In this document: positions 12,918-13,010 of the stretch, one piece after another
How the letters are laid out: each line of letters begins with the position of its first letter
Numbering within the stretch: the stretch's first letter is position 1
Source of the DNA: Candidatus Altarchaeum sp. CG2_30_32_3053
GTDB taxonomy: Archaea > Altiarchaeota > Altiarchaeia > Altiarchaeales > Altiarchaeaceae
Length of the DNA: 13,010 nucleotides
Direction of reading: 5' to 3'
Assembly: GCA_001873845.1 (NCBI GenBank)
Contig: MNZY01000007.1
Coordinates: 1-13,010, forward strand
The notes under the pieces: model-generated
The model's database searches: none
What the model saw: the letters and a program-made list of their open reading frames with translations, nothing else
What the model was told of the DNA's origin: nothing
Program-made: the position numbers and the translations under genes

Positions 12918-13010
12918 TTAAAATTTCGTATTTATATTATTGAAAATAATTACAAAATAATTACAAATATACTTTTACAAAAAAATTATGTTGTATTAAG
13001 TCCATCAGCA

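Noticed and set aside
12985..13010. Possible C-terminus of another minus-strand gene (reads ADGLNTT then stop)
   Set aside because: Only seven codons are visible, and other frames are equally open; not supportable.

Overview
The window looks like a piece of a low-GC archaeal chromosome, probably euryarchaeal in the broad sense. The evidence is a prefoldin subunit, a TIGR00304/DUF131 membrane protein, a four-CBS-domain protein of archaeal type, archaeal-style AroA and HisC, TATA-like boxes about 25 nt before starts with almost no Shine-Dalgarno sequences, and T-run terminators. A Candidatus Altiarchaeota-like or similar uncultured lineage would fit, but I cannot assign the taxon from sequence alone.

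Layout. Positions 1-728 hold the 3' end of a surface-anchored NosD-like beta-helix protein. hisC follows at 841-1902. The 1.17 kb between hisC and the prefoldin gene looks empty but holds a dead antitoxin/PIN-toxin pair, whose antitoxin is split by a 640-bp mobile element (2116-2755) with 30-bp terminal inverted repeats and an exact 8-bp target duplication. The element has no transposase but carries three small overlapping or adjacent ORFs, at least two of them ribbon-helix-helix (RHH) proteins. Next come pfdA, the four-CBS protein, a gap with REP-like hairpins, and the small DUF131 gene, whose 3' end overlaps the convergent aroA. A 24-bp tandem repeat lies upstream of aroA.

Positions 6564 to about 7967 (minus) are a decayed PQQ/WD-like beta-propeller pseudogene with three in-frame stops, a frameshift, and a second, internally deleted copy of the same element (285 bp, 8-bp target duplication). 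Removing each element and one target copy in silico restores the interrupted reading frame exactly.

Positions 8159-12745 (minus) are an apparent operon: a TAT-exported molybdo/tungsto-pterin formate dehydrogenase catalytic subunit (Cys form), a four-cluster iron-sulfur subunit with a C-terminal helix, and a four-helix membrane protein without histidines. Together they suggest a formate dehydrogenase on the outer face of the membrane. Its promoter region has a TATA box placed for a leaderless transcript and, just upstream, a 36-bp inverted repeat enclosing two 10-bp direct repeats at 22-bp spacing.

The most interesting items are the RHH-carrying element family with its deletion derivative and in-silico excision proof, the REP-like hairpin repeat (one copy inside a terminal repeat of the element), the predicted Ig-like insertion in the formate dehydrogenase, and the missing cluster cysteine in its electron-transfer subunit.
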